Positions 1-8,371 of a stretch of 64,000 nt of DNA are shown here, in pieces (position 1 is the first letter of the stretch; each line of letters starts with the position of its first letter). Origin of the DNA: Liolophura sinensis (lineage: Eukaryota > Mollusca > Polyplacophora > Chitonida > Chitonidae); NCBI RefSeq assembly GCF_032854445.1, contig NC_088304.1, positions 35,885,551-35,949,550 of the forward strand, read 5' to 3'. The notes under the pieces are model-generated. The model had not been told where the DNA came from and searched no databases. It saw nothing but the letters and a program-made list of their open reading frames with translations. The position numbers were made by a program, and so were the translations under genes.

Positions 1-675
1 GAATAGCTGTACACTGTCTACATATTTAGACCGCGCTAACCTAGGTCCAAGAGTCAAATTTGGCCTACGGATGTCTACTAAGCTTTCGTTAATTTTCTCC
101 TGCCAGTCTTTCCTTGGGAAATAAGTTGCATTTTATCCTGATTTTAAAACCCGTGTCCATTATTGGTTTGCCTTCGTACTCAAAGGGCAATCTCATGTTT
201 TTATTTGTAACCATGTAGTCAGTTTTAAAATTACCTTCAGTATACATGTAACCGTCATCAATTGTGCTAAGAACAAGTCACCATTAACACCAAAGGCGAG
301 TAACTGGAGTGGGTACATAGTTTGTATGCCCGGAGTTTAACGTTGTACTCTAGCACAAAATGTAGTATATTTTTTCCCCTTTCTTATCTCATGTAGATCC
401 TTTATTAGACTCAAATGGTATGGAAGAATAATGCAAAAAAGAATGGACATTTACTGAGAGAGACATTACTGACTAATGCAGAGTTGAACTATAGGCTGTT
501 ATCTTCTCGGATTTCACACTATCGTGGCTATAATGAGTTTACTCTTCCTGCTATGGTCTTAATGCCTATATTATATCACCACATTTTATGAAAATATTTA
601 GATATAGTCCGAACATAGAAAAATGGTGAACAATCACTGACTTGAACAGTTGTAGCATTCATAAAAGTCTCTTAC
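1..675. other. No gene seen; downstream flank or intron of SLC13-like gene
   Basis: I looked on the minus strand for the last SLC13 block (LP-T--ASFAFMLP--TPPN) and did not find it. No repeat or other coding stretch was recognised. Confidence 0.5.
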
Positions 676-829
676 CACATGGCCAACGATGGGCAGTAAC
701 ATGGTGATGGCAGCCGAGTTGCTCAGTAAGGAACGTGGTCATTGTTGTCACTACAAGGGTCAGTAGCCAGGGTTCCAGGTGGACAAACCCTTCAAAGTAC
801 ACACCTATCAGGCCAGTTAGCCCGGACTC
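676..829 (-). CDS. SLC13-like exon 11 with frameshift (second sodium-site region)
   Basis: Acceptor CTGTCTTCCTTCAG joins in phase 0 to exon 10 (KASQ then ESGLTGLIGVYFEG). The frame continues to TTFLTE, where the family has TE--SN-A. At that point the first frame turns into QLGCHHHV, while another frame gives SNSAAITMLLPIVGHV up to a good donor GTAAGA. The exon is 154 bases. A length of 159 would keep one frame throughout, which suggests a 5-base loss at a CTGAG repeat, or an assembly error. No downstream exon was recognised in 1-675. Confidence 0.75.
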
Positions 830-1028
830 CTGAAGGAAGACAGCAACACCAAAAAAGTTCAGATCCAATTTGTTTTTGTTTTGTTTGTTTTTTTTACGTT
901 AAAATAGGCTCTGAGCGAGAGAATGGGGGCCAGTCACTTCATTTCCAGGCAGATTTGTCTGAATTTCAATTTCCAAAAAGCTGTTTCATTAATGTTGGTC
1001 TTCTAATTCTTTGCATTTATACACAACG

Positions 1029-1312
1029 ACCAATCATAACAGGTGTAAGAATTGGGAAACAACCAATCATAACAGGTGTCAGAATTGGGAAACTACCAAT
1101 AATAACAGGTGTCAGAATTGGGAAACGACCAATCACAATAGGTGTCAGAATTGGGAAACGACCAATCATAACAGGTGTCAGAACTGGGAAACGACGAATC
1201 ACAATAGGTGTCAGAATTGGGAAACGACCAATCATAACAGGTGTCAGAATTGGGAAACGACCAATCATAACAAGTGTTAGAATTGGGAAACAACCAATCA
1301 TAACAGGTATCG
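1029..1312. repeat. 33-bp minisatellite, about 8.5 units
   Basis: Units begin ACCAATCATAACAGGTGTCA and end TTGGGAAACG. Eight complete copies and one partial copy differ at a few positions (CATAACA or CACAATA). Because 33 is divisible by three, open frames of 66-209 codons appear in several frames on both strands, all artefacts of the array. It lies in the intron between exons 10 and 11. Confidence 0.95.
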
Positions 1313-1517
1313 CCAGAGATGAGGAAATAAGCCTGGTATTTACAGATGACTCTGGTCGAGATGCATGCTAACTCTGTCCACTGGCCGACAATGCATGTAC
1401 TGATCTATCTTGACAAGCTGGATGTTGCCGTTAAAAGCGGTAACCAGGCGATTTTGCAAGACGTTTGACAGAAATTCACTCGGAAATCTGATTTTCAAGT
1501 ACACTTGAGGTAATCAC

Positions 1518-1633
1518 CTGTGAAGCCTTGACGAGAGCGAAAGCCGGACCCATGAGCAGAAGAATGCCCCAGGGTAAACTCTTATTAACGTCTGTCCACG
1601 TGACCATTGGGGCAAATCGCGAGTCATGACCGT
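1518..1633 (-). CDS. SLC13-like exon 10
   Basis: Acceptor CGTTTATCGCAG and donor GTGATT. The peptide includes MVTWTDVNKSLPWGILLLM, then GPAFALVKASQ, equal in order to the family block LLDWK---K-VPWGI-LLLGGGFALA-G. The conserved GGGF is here GPAF. The exon ends in phase 0, fitting exon 11. Confidence 0.78.
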
Positions 1634-1864
1634 CTGCGATAAACGAAAACCGTTTGAAGCCGTCATTTATGCCTTTAACTCATACAAATACAAATCGATT
1701 TTATTTACAGTGACAGAAAGCTAAAAAAAACATAAAAAAACAAAGTCATGCTCTTTAGATGGACAATTCTAAATTATATATAAAAAAATTACATTAGTTT
1801 GTTCTAGATTTTTTCAAGGGTTAAATGCGCTTAATTGTTTGATTTATATGTTCCTTAAATAGTA

Positions 1865-1999
1865 GCTGTGGCAAGGCCTGACAGGATCTTGCGGGTGGTC
1901 GTGGGTTTCCTCCGAGCTCTGCCGGATTCCTTCGCATCATAATGCTTCCCAGCGTCATATAAGTGAAATATTCACCAACACGAACCAATTAAGTAAATA
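1865..1999 (+). mobile_element. Degenerate SINE (family 1), 3' part
   Basis: Matches the 3' half of the full SINE at 38429: GGTCGTGGGTTTCC, then CATATAAGTGAAATATTC, ending in an AAGTAAATAAAC tail. Lies in the intron between exons 9 and 10. Confidence 0.75.
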
Positions 2000-2114
2000 A
2001 ACAGTATCAGTTAACACCACCTTAGCACCATGGTTTAAGCAGATTTCACTTCACAACTCCGAACTTGTGTAATATTACTATTATAACGCATGGTAATGAG
2101 TTATCTCCCCTCGC

Positions 2115-2212
2115 CTTTGGAACTGTAATCCAGCAGCTGTTTTGGGGATCGACCGGGAATAACAAAGAGTAGGGCCACTAGCAAGGCGGAAGGGGCGGAG
2201 CTTCCAACATAC
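2115..2212 (-). CDS. SLC13-like exon 9
   Basis: Acceptor CCTTATAG, phase matched to exon 8 (GG plus G). The peptide YVGSSAPSALLVALLFVIPG, then RSPKQLLDYSSK, fits the block YVSDATVAI--A-LLF--PS. No GT donor sits at the expected place. A GC donor (AAAG/GCGAGG) leaves one base and suits exon 10, and a GT inside TACAGTTCC is the alternative. Confidence 0.7.
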
Positions 2213-2939
2213 CTATAAGGATTGAATGATTGAAGGAATAGTATGGCTTCAAAGAATATAACGTGTTTAAAGATTATATCACCGGAAAGGCTTCTGAGAA
2301 ACGCAATAGGCCTAATGACTAAAAACGAGCCGTCCTCAGCCGTCCGCCCGATTGGGACAGTACAGAAACAACTGTACTGCTATATCTATTTGAGCCAATA
2401 GCAGACGACATTAAAGTTCCCGTGTATTACACCGACAGTATTGACCAGACTTGAGGTTCTGTTTTTTCAGGCCATGAATTTTATACTTGTTTGGGCATCA
2501 CCAGTCACACTGCTACTTGTTAGGTGTAGCTTTGCTTTGTGTTACATTTTGTGCGTTTGTCTTAAAATTTAATTATTTTTCAATAATTAAATTTTTGTTT
2601 AAACAATATTGGCGATCATAACTTTTTGCAATTATGTTGTTAATGTCGTCGTTCTTTTTTTCTTCAAAGAATATAAACAACTTTCAAGGATTTAAAATCA
2701 ATGTTAAAGATTTGAGACCTGTTTGATACTTCCAAAATTTACCTCTGTGAAATTCAGAACAAATGGCATACTCTTTGATTCACTCAACTTAAAGGTTTTC
2801 GTTCATCAGAATTTTCGTTCATCAGAATTACCTTGAATGTAACTGGCACATTGGCAAGGGACGAGCTTGTCACAGTTGCCAATTTTGAGTCGGCTGTACT
2901 CGACAACATCTGGGGCATATGACCTCGTGGATCACGAGA

Positions 2940-3095
2940 GGAATCTACCGTCGTAAACTCTATCGTTTATTGTCATGAACCCTACCGTCTTAAGCTTTAC
3001 CGTTGTGAAAACTTCACTGTCTTGAACTCTACTGTCGTGAGCTGTATCGTCGTGAACTCTACCCTCGTCAACTTTACCGTAAACTTCACAGTCGA
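2940..3095. repeat. Degenerate 15-bp tandem repeat
   Basis: About ten imperfect units resembling CTACCGTCGTGAACT, with units of irregular length. Lies in the intron between exons 8 and 9. Confidence 0.8.
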
Positions 3096-3392
3096 GACGT
3101 CCACGATCGTGTACCCACGCTCAAGCCAACGACTGTTGGATTCGAAACTGTGATGTCATAGTTTTACATATTTCAACTGTCACCGAACTGTATACTGCGG
3201 GAGCCTATGTTGTCCCGATGAAATCATAACGTGAAACCCCCTCCAGCTGTAAGGCATGTGTTTTGAAGAGTTCAGTCGTTGTCGTTTGGCATCTCGAAAT
3301 AATATGACGCTATGTTTTGAGTGTTCGCTAAAGGCTAAACTGATAAATGACAGAAGTGACATTAAACACGTAATGGAAAATGAAAATCTCAC

Positions 3393-3497
3393 CCTTGTTT
3401 AAAAAACGAATTCCATCCAGGCACAAAGTACAAGTCTTGCGTGAAGAAGAAAACTACCAAGAGAAGCAGAAACACGAGGGCAACAATCTCCGGATAG
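3393..3497 (-). CDS. SLC13-like exon 8 (membrane segment, PGW motif)
   Basis: Acceptor CAATTTCAG and donor GTGAGA frame 105 bases. The peptide is YPEIVALVFLLLLVVFFF, then TQDLYFVPGWNSFFKQ, matching the family block S--EI-VL--F-LL--LWF-R-P-F-PGW. One base in and two bases out agree with exons 7 and 9. Confidence 0.78.
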
Positions 3498-4128
3498 CTG
3501 AAATTGTGACAAAAAGTGCAAAGTTTTAGAAACAATATAAAATTGATAACTGTTTCTCTTGACTTTACGACGGCCTAGCAATTTTGTTTACCTGTGTCAG
3601 GTTTTCCAAGCAAAATATATCAATGTTTTTCATTGCTTCGACAGGAATTACGCTACGTCATAGAGGGCTGAAAATTTGCAACGTGTCAAGGGTATGCTAG
3701 TGGCTTATAAGCGGTGACGGCCTACACATGTGATGATTTCATGGGTGTAAGTCGAAAGTACTCACTAAGAAACAGACCCCACTCCGTCCCACGCCTTCCT
3801 GCTGTTTTGTCTGTTCTAGTTATACACGTACCTTCGCCAAATCAGTGGTCTAGCCATGACAAGTTTATTGGTTTTAGAATGATAGAGATAAAGCGAATAG
3901 TACACACAATGCACACGGTAGGACTACTAAGAAAAAAACATCCCAAAGGCATAGATGTGTTACCGGAAAATATGTATGGGTTACAGGATATTTGTATAGT
4001 TATATGGGCGTTTGAATTCTAGAAAATACTTGTGCAAATTAAAACAAGTCAGAAATATGAGGTAAAACATATGACAGTCTTGCTAATTCACCTTTTACAA
4101 TTTACAGTTTAAGAAAAAAAATTATTAC

Positions 4129-4218
4129 CTCCATGGACCTAAACTGTTGTACTCTGCCTTTAGATGCTTTCGAACGCGTTCCTCTGATTTTGCAACTTCT
4201 TTTGTAATAGTGTGACGT
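4129..4218 (-). CDS. SLC13-like exon 7 (cytosolic loop)
   Basis: Exon of 90 bases between acceptor TTGTTTAG and donor GTAATA. The peptide RHTITKEVAKSEERVRKHLK, then AEYNSLGPW, matches the SLC13 loop that ends EEY-KLGPMS. Phases fit both neighbours, and the junction codon AG+C gives the serine of LGP-S-YPEI. Confidence 0.75.
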
Positions 4219-4782
4219 CTAAACAAGCCTCTGAGAACATAGAGCAGAGATATGTATTACTGACTTTTTGCTGGAACCACTCTCATCTGACCATTGATGT
4301 GACAGGCTCAAATCCAGCTCGCGCTGACTTAGGAGCAGAGAAGGGGACGAGTGAAAAACACCCTAGTACCGCGTTAACCCCCAATCAAATATATAAATAA
4401 ACATGCCTTGTTGCGGCAGCAATTTTTATTCTATTAAATGTTTAAAGAAGCTGATTTCATATCTCACATGTAAAGATAGTAAATTCTGCTTTGGAAATTA
4501 TAAATGTACCAGGTGTCGTCACAGGAATCGAGACTTCATATTCGTTGTCTGATACCAAGTTTTACTAAGTATACTGTAGAGGAAACCCTCCCAGATTTAC
4601 TGCGCTTTCATTTTATTTGACATTATCCCTATTAACATGTACATGTATATTAGTCTGTCCATTTCTCTCTCTAGTTTTCTAATGTTCTCTGTAGCCAGTT
4701 TTCTGCTGTGCAGAATGACACAGTATGCAGCTACATATTCTTGCAGCATTTGTTTTAGGTTGAAACTTAGTTCAAGACGTAC

Positions 4783-4886
4783 TGTCCTCGAAGGAAGAAA
4801 ATGACGAACCAAATCCAGGCGAGGACAACGACGATAATGGCGATGGGGAGAGCGAAGATTAACCAGCTAACGAAAGTTACCTTGGA
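4783..4886 (-). CDS. SLC13-like exon 6 (membrane segment)
   Basis: Acceptor GGGCTTCAG, then SKVTFVSWLIFALPI and AIIVVVLAWIWFVIFFLRG, then donor GTACGT leaving two bases. This is the family block V-F-SW--FA-P-------AW-WL. The phase joins correctly to exon 7 (CA plus A). A second AG six bases further in is an alternative start that keeps the frame. Confidence 0.7.
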
Positions 4887-5185
4887 CTGAAGCCCGTAAC
4901 GTCGATAAAACCTGAAGTGAGTCAAAACAAGGTATGAAATTCCTGATTCTACATCCTACAAATTTGTCAACTATTTCGCTGTCGCCAGTTCTGTGTTTTA
5001 CGCGCCATGCCGTCCTCTTTTATTTCAGAAAAAAAGGCAGGTTTTAATAGAAGAGGTGATAGAAAAGAATATGTGCAAATCTCAAGCTGAGATAAAAAAA
5101 ATCCCTAAAAAGTGGAATTTCCACGTACGATTATACTAGAACAAAGCGTGACTTCAATTTGCATGTGTAGAGCTTGCACATGTAT

Positions 5186-5366
5186 TTATTTATTGGATTG
5201 GTCTTTTATACTCTACTCAAGAAAATTCACTTATAAAGCATTATCTTGGGAGGAAAACCCAGAAGAGCACGGGGGAAACCCACGACCTCCCTCAGGCTAC
5301 TGGTAGACCTTCCCCTGCTTCTTTAACACGTATAGAGAATAATGAGAGACTCCTGGGTCATTAAGC
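5186..5366 (-). mobile_element. Degenerate SINE (family 1) in intron
   Basis: Reads on the plus strand as a TTTATTTATTGGATTGG tail, then CTCAAGAAAATTCACTTATA, GGGGAAACCCACGACC and GAGACTCCTGGGTCATTAAG. The tRNA-like head is cut short. It lies where the missing conserved block between exons 5 and 6 would be expected. Confidence 0.75.
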
Positions 5367-5549
5367 CATGAAAATCCCCGTACAAAACAGATTTCTAAAA
5401 GAGCAAAATTCCGTTGTACGCTTATACTAGAAGGCGTGAATGTATTATGCATTTATAAACAAGAACAGTCTTATTTGTGACGTCCTGTTTGTAACATGCC
5501 CTGTTTGCGACATGAAGATTTTCACAAAACTCGAAGCGTCCTGAAATGT

Positions 5550-5607
5550 ACACGTATGATGGCACATGGCTTTATACAGTCTGGAAGTTTCCTCTTCGGG
5601 TGGAGGG
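5550..5607 (-). CDS. SLC13-like exon 5 (linker; end uncertain)
   Basis: Acceptor TATTTCTACAG followed by PPPEEETSRLYKAM. SLC13 proteins have an acidic variable linker ending in R-CKAM just before the GGTATLTGT block, and this fits it. The expected GGTATLTGT sequence does not follow in frame and was not found at 4887-5549. The open frame upstream of the acceptor comes from dispersed repeat family R1. The exon end is approximate. Confidence 0.4.
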
Positions 5608-5645
5608 CTGTAGAAATAGAAACGAAATTTCATGATTAAGATATA

Positions 5646-5840
5646 ACAACATAAAGCCAGTAAAACCACAGGAGTGGTGACAGTGTGATAGTTCACATAT
5701 TGTCACACGTAAAGCTGTGAAACCCGGACTTCTTGACAGTTTACGTCAGCTAGGGTTTTATTCTAACTATTCAAATAAATACGTAAACAATCAATGTTCA
5801 TGACCCCTAGCACTGTGTCCAAGGTAAAACTAGGTAAACA
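5646..5840. repeat. Dispersed repeat family R1, copy A
   Basis: About 190 bases shared with copies near 12.4, 56.7 and 57.0 kb. Shared words include CATAAAGCCAG, GTGATAGTT, GTGAAACCCGGACTCTTGACAG-like text, and GGTTTTATTCTAACT. It lies directly upstream of exon 5 and contributes an accidental open frame that runs into that exon. Confidence 0.65.
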
Positions 5841-6084
5841 ATTGCAGTGGTGTTATTTTTAGTTAATTATTCGTCATTGGTCTATGATTAAACTTCTTTA
5901 TTTATTTAACTAAATTAGAGATATACTGATACAGGACAGCAACATATTCATACTAAGGAAAATTCATGAAAAAACAATACTATCCAAATTTAATATGACC
6001 TTCAAATTATTCATCGTACCTTTGTTTGTGCTGCACTCAAAATTAGCTCACCTAGGTGACGATGGGCAGGCAGAAACCGATAAA

Positions 6085-6200
6085 GATTGAAGGATCTATG
6101 CATCGAAACAGAGATTCGTCTACCAGCCGTCAACCAAAAAAGTTCCAGGTCAATAATCACAAGGTCAATTCCCAAAATGACGCATAACACAAACCACCAA
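6085..6200. repeat. Dispersed repeat family R2, copy A
   Basis: Contains GCATCGAAACAGAGATTCGT, then CTACCAGCCGTCAACC, then CCAGGTCAATAATCAC. Similar text occurs near 16.99 and 20.70 kb. The minus strand happens to be open across it (WLTAGRRISVSMH-like), also in the 20.7-kb copy. No function is claimed. Confidence 0.6.
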
Positions 6201-6439
6201 AAAACTATAAGGTATACCACAAACAACATAACGGAAACCGATACATTATTCCAGCACACGTAGACAAATTTGCACATTGAGACAGTATGACAACCAAAAG
6301 CTGGATTCGAGTACAGGGTCTGGTCAAGGGTTAATGTACTGTCATTACTGACACAATTACACATTGAGGTCAAATTCATAGAATGAATAATTGCATAATT
6401 GCAAGTAGAACCAGTAGAACACTAATATGATGATGTGAA

Positions 6440-6545
6440 CAGGGAAGTTTCGAGTTGAAACTCTTTTGTCGTCAAAAGTAAAACAGTCCTGCTGTGTCAT
6501 GTGAATGGTGAAAAATGTTAGGCAACCTTTGCCGACATTAATTTT
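6440..6545. repeat. Dispersed repeat family R3, copy A
   Basis: The words GAGTTGAAACTC, TTTGTCGTCAAA, GTAAAAC-AG and TTAGGCAACCTTTG recur in the same order at 8970-9070 (second copy), also inside or next to the SLC13-like gene. Confidence 0.6.
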
Positions 6546-6851
6546 CTGATCATCTGTCTCACCCTTTTCACAGAAGACACCTATTTTCTTTAAGAACTTT
6601 TGAAGTTCACAAATGTTCAGATTCTTAATTTTCTCTACTATTCGACTACTTTTAATAACTTTTATGACACTTTTTTGGGCCCCATATTTCATAGGGCATG
6701 TGATACAATATAGTTGCCTAACACTTTTGACAGGTCATGTGATACACTTGGACTTTTTCTACCTTCAGGGATAAAAGAGTTTGAACTCGAAAATCCCCAA
6801 TTGCATTAGGGTACAGTGTGAGAAGATCATAGGACTATAAATGTAAACTAC

Positions 6852-7009
6852 AAACCGTTATCTGTCTCTGCGGTTTTCAGTCTGTCCACCATACTACGGA
6901 TGATGGGTAACATAAGCACCGCTACTCCAGCTGTGATAAACATGGAGAGGACAGAAGAACACACCAACATCCCCAAAATCAGCCTGTCAAACCGAGCCAT
7001 AATAACACG
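6852..7009 (-). CDS. SLC13-like exon 4 (first sodium-site region)
   Basis: After acceptor AATTAG the frame reads RVIMARFDRLILGMLVCSS, then VLSMFITAGVAVLMLPIIRS, then MVDRLKTAETDN. It corresponds to the family block R-------LGF---TA-LSMWISNTAT-AMM-PI. The SNT sodium-binding triplet is replaced by TAG (Thr-Ala-Gly). Donor GTAGTT at 6851 would leave two bases and fit exon 5; GTTTGT four bases upstream is the alternative. An in-frame TAG lies just before the exon, as expected for an intron border. Confidence 0.7.
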
Positions 7010-7121
7010 CTAATTGTTCTGATTTTAAAAGTAACTTTAAATTTGAATGAGCTGCTTGTCGACAGGTGATAGCAATATATAGAGTAAATAATAATGTTCA
7101 CAATGTTTTCATATTTCAGGG

Positions 7122-7256
7122 AATAATCCAGGAACTATGGTAACGTGAAAACAGAGAGGTCGGTTCGCGCTCTTCTTGATACTAACAGTGGACACACTCG
7201 GTACCTGACTGACGTAAACTGTGATTATTTCACGTTGCCATAGCTCCTGGATTATT
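7122..7256. repeat. Fold-back element with 27-bp inverted repeats
   Basis: AATAATCCAGGAACTATGG at 7122 is mirrored on the opposite strand by the segment ending at 7256 (about 25 of 27 bases pair). The arms enclose roughly 81 bases. It looks like a small terminal-inverted-repeat element or a stable hairpin in the intron between exons 3 and 4. Confidence 0.8.
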
Positions 7257-7410
7257 GCTCTAAAATTTGAAAATCTGTCGGAAAGTGAAGCCACAATTGA
7301 TAATGAATGCTTGCCCTAATTGTTGTTAACATGCTAATTAATATTGAGAGAAAACAACAGAAAATATATGTTAACGATCACTTTGCAACGTTATCAGTGT
7401 GGCTTTGTAC

Positions 7411-7483
7411 CGAACAGCATCAGACCCCAACGTTCTACGGCTGCTACCAACGCGAATATACCAATCACTGTTATGGTGGCATC
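7411..7483 (-). CDS. SLC13-like exon 3
   Basis: A good acceptor (TTTTCATCAG) joins in phase 0 to exon 2 and gives EYTK followed by DATITVIGIFALVAAVERWG, matching the family block D-----GG--VA-AVE-WNL. The frame stops soon after VERWGL. The GT sites at its end all leave one base over, which does not fit exon 4 (phase 0). The donor at 7410 is a guess. Confidence 0.65.
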
Positions 7484-8032
7484 CTGATGAAAAGGGACAA
7501 TTTGATAAAATTATTTGACTGACACATTAATGTAATGTTGTCGTTTTTATTATGATACTGAGACTAAGACAATCAAAATTCAGTACAATGCAGCTGAAGA
7601 TTTTTCCATTACTCCAAGTTTTCAACAGCACATCGGCCACTTACACATAACAGCTGTCATATACCGGTTTTATTTAGAGGGGTGGAGGAGGGTGGGAACG
7701 GGAGTCACTTTACCAAGTGACAGATACTTGGTAAATCTCCTGATTTAAACATACATCTACCTCCATGTAAGAGACCATTTACAATGTCCCCATATCGATG
7801 GTGGCTCCTTACTGGAATACCGCGTGTAAGACACCAGCTATTTTGTCCCACGCAGTCACAGTGTACTGATACCGGACCAGCCAGTGCATGCTGGGTGCAA
7901 AGGCACATGTAAATAAACAAATGTACTACTACAGCTTTTACATAAATGACCTGCTCTGAACTAAACGTGTGGGTTTACAGTGACAATAAAAGTAACAAAA
8001 AAGTCATAAATAAATTTTTCATGTTCACTTAC

Positions 8033-8182
8033 TTTAGTATATTCCGCGCATACCTCACGAGCTGTTAATATACCCAGTACCGGAAATAAAAGCGCAGGTA
8101 GCAGTGACGTGACAGGAAGTGGCAAGAGCTCAAAGACCCAGAATAAGATCAGCACGCAAACAGCGTAGGCACATCTTCCGGG
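8033..8182 (-). CDS. SLC13-like exon 2 (N-terminal membrane block)
   Basis: Acceptor GGTAG before CCCGGA and donor GTAAGT after the AAA codon frame exactly 50 codons, phase 0 to 0. The peptide begins PGRCAYAV, continues FWVFELLPLPVTSLLPALL and ends TAREVCAEYTK. SLC13 proteins have the same succession (CAY, then W-TE--PL-VT-L-P, then P--GI, then V---Y-K). This is the most diagnostic exon of the gene. Confidence 0.8.
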
Positions 8183-8295
8183 CTACCAGCAATAAAATAA
8201 GACAATAAAGTGTCTACCAGTGCTGAACCCATGAAACAATATGCATATTTGGACGCGTATAGGTTATTAAAAAAATACTTAAAGGAAATACTTAC

Positions 8296-8371
8296 GTGTT
8301 GTCTCTGCCTCACTGACAACATTGCTCAAATGAAGTGTTAAAGGCAAAGAACACACCAGCATGAAGTGCAT
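8296..8371 (-). CDS. Putative exon 1 of the SLC13-like gene
   Basis: ATG at 8371 opens a 25-codon hydrophobic stretch (MHFMLVCSLPLTLHLS, then NVVSEAETT) that ends at a strong donor GTAAGT. An in-frame TAA lies 9 bases upstream of the ATG. Position and character fit the first membrane segment of SLC13 proteins. It ends with one base left over, while exon 2 needs phase 0, so the junction is out of frame by one. It may therefore be wrong or broken. Confidence 0.4.

Larger units (their letters stand above)
676..8371 (-). pseudogene. SLC13-family cotransporter gene (partial, multi-exon, possibly decaying)
   Basis: Eleven or so exons read right to left spell the order of conserved blocks of SLC13 transporters, which move di- or tricarboxylates or sulfate with sodium across the plasma membrane. 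Seen in order: an N-terminal hydrophobic start, LPLPVTSLLPALLFPVLGI, AAVERWGL, RLILGMLVCSSVLSMF, VSWLIFALPIAII, EYNSLGPW, YPEIVALVFLLLL, ALLVALLFVIPG, LPWGILLLMGPAFAL, ESGLTGLIG and NSAAITMLLPIVG. GT/AG borders and phases agree over exons 2-3 and over exons 6 to 11. The C-terminal exons are not found at 1-675 and probably lie outside the window. Faults: a frameshift in exon 11, loss of the first SNT motif in exon 4, phase conflict at exon junctions 1/2 and 3/4, and no clear block between exons 5 and 6. It may be a pseudogene, a diverged gene, or a gene with assembly indels. Family assignment is from remembered motif order, not a search. Confidence 0.72.

Noticed and set aside
1011-1301. Open frames with TNHNRCQNWET-like repeats
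   Set aside because: Produced by the 33-bp minisatellite in several frames and both strands; no independent coding sign.
6357-6692. Minus-strand frame with SAP-like text (ELQKFLKKIGVFCEKG)
   Set aside because: Overlaps repeat R3, lies inside an intron and has no splice borders; similarity to SAP is too short.
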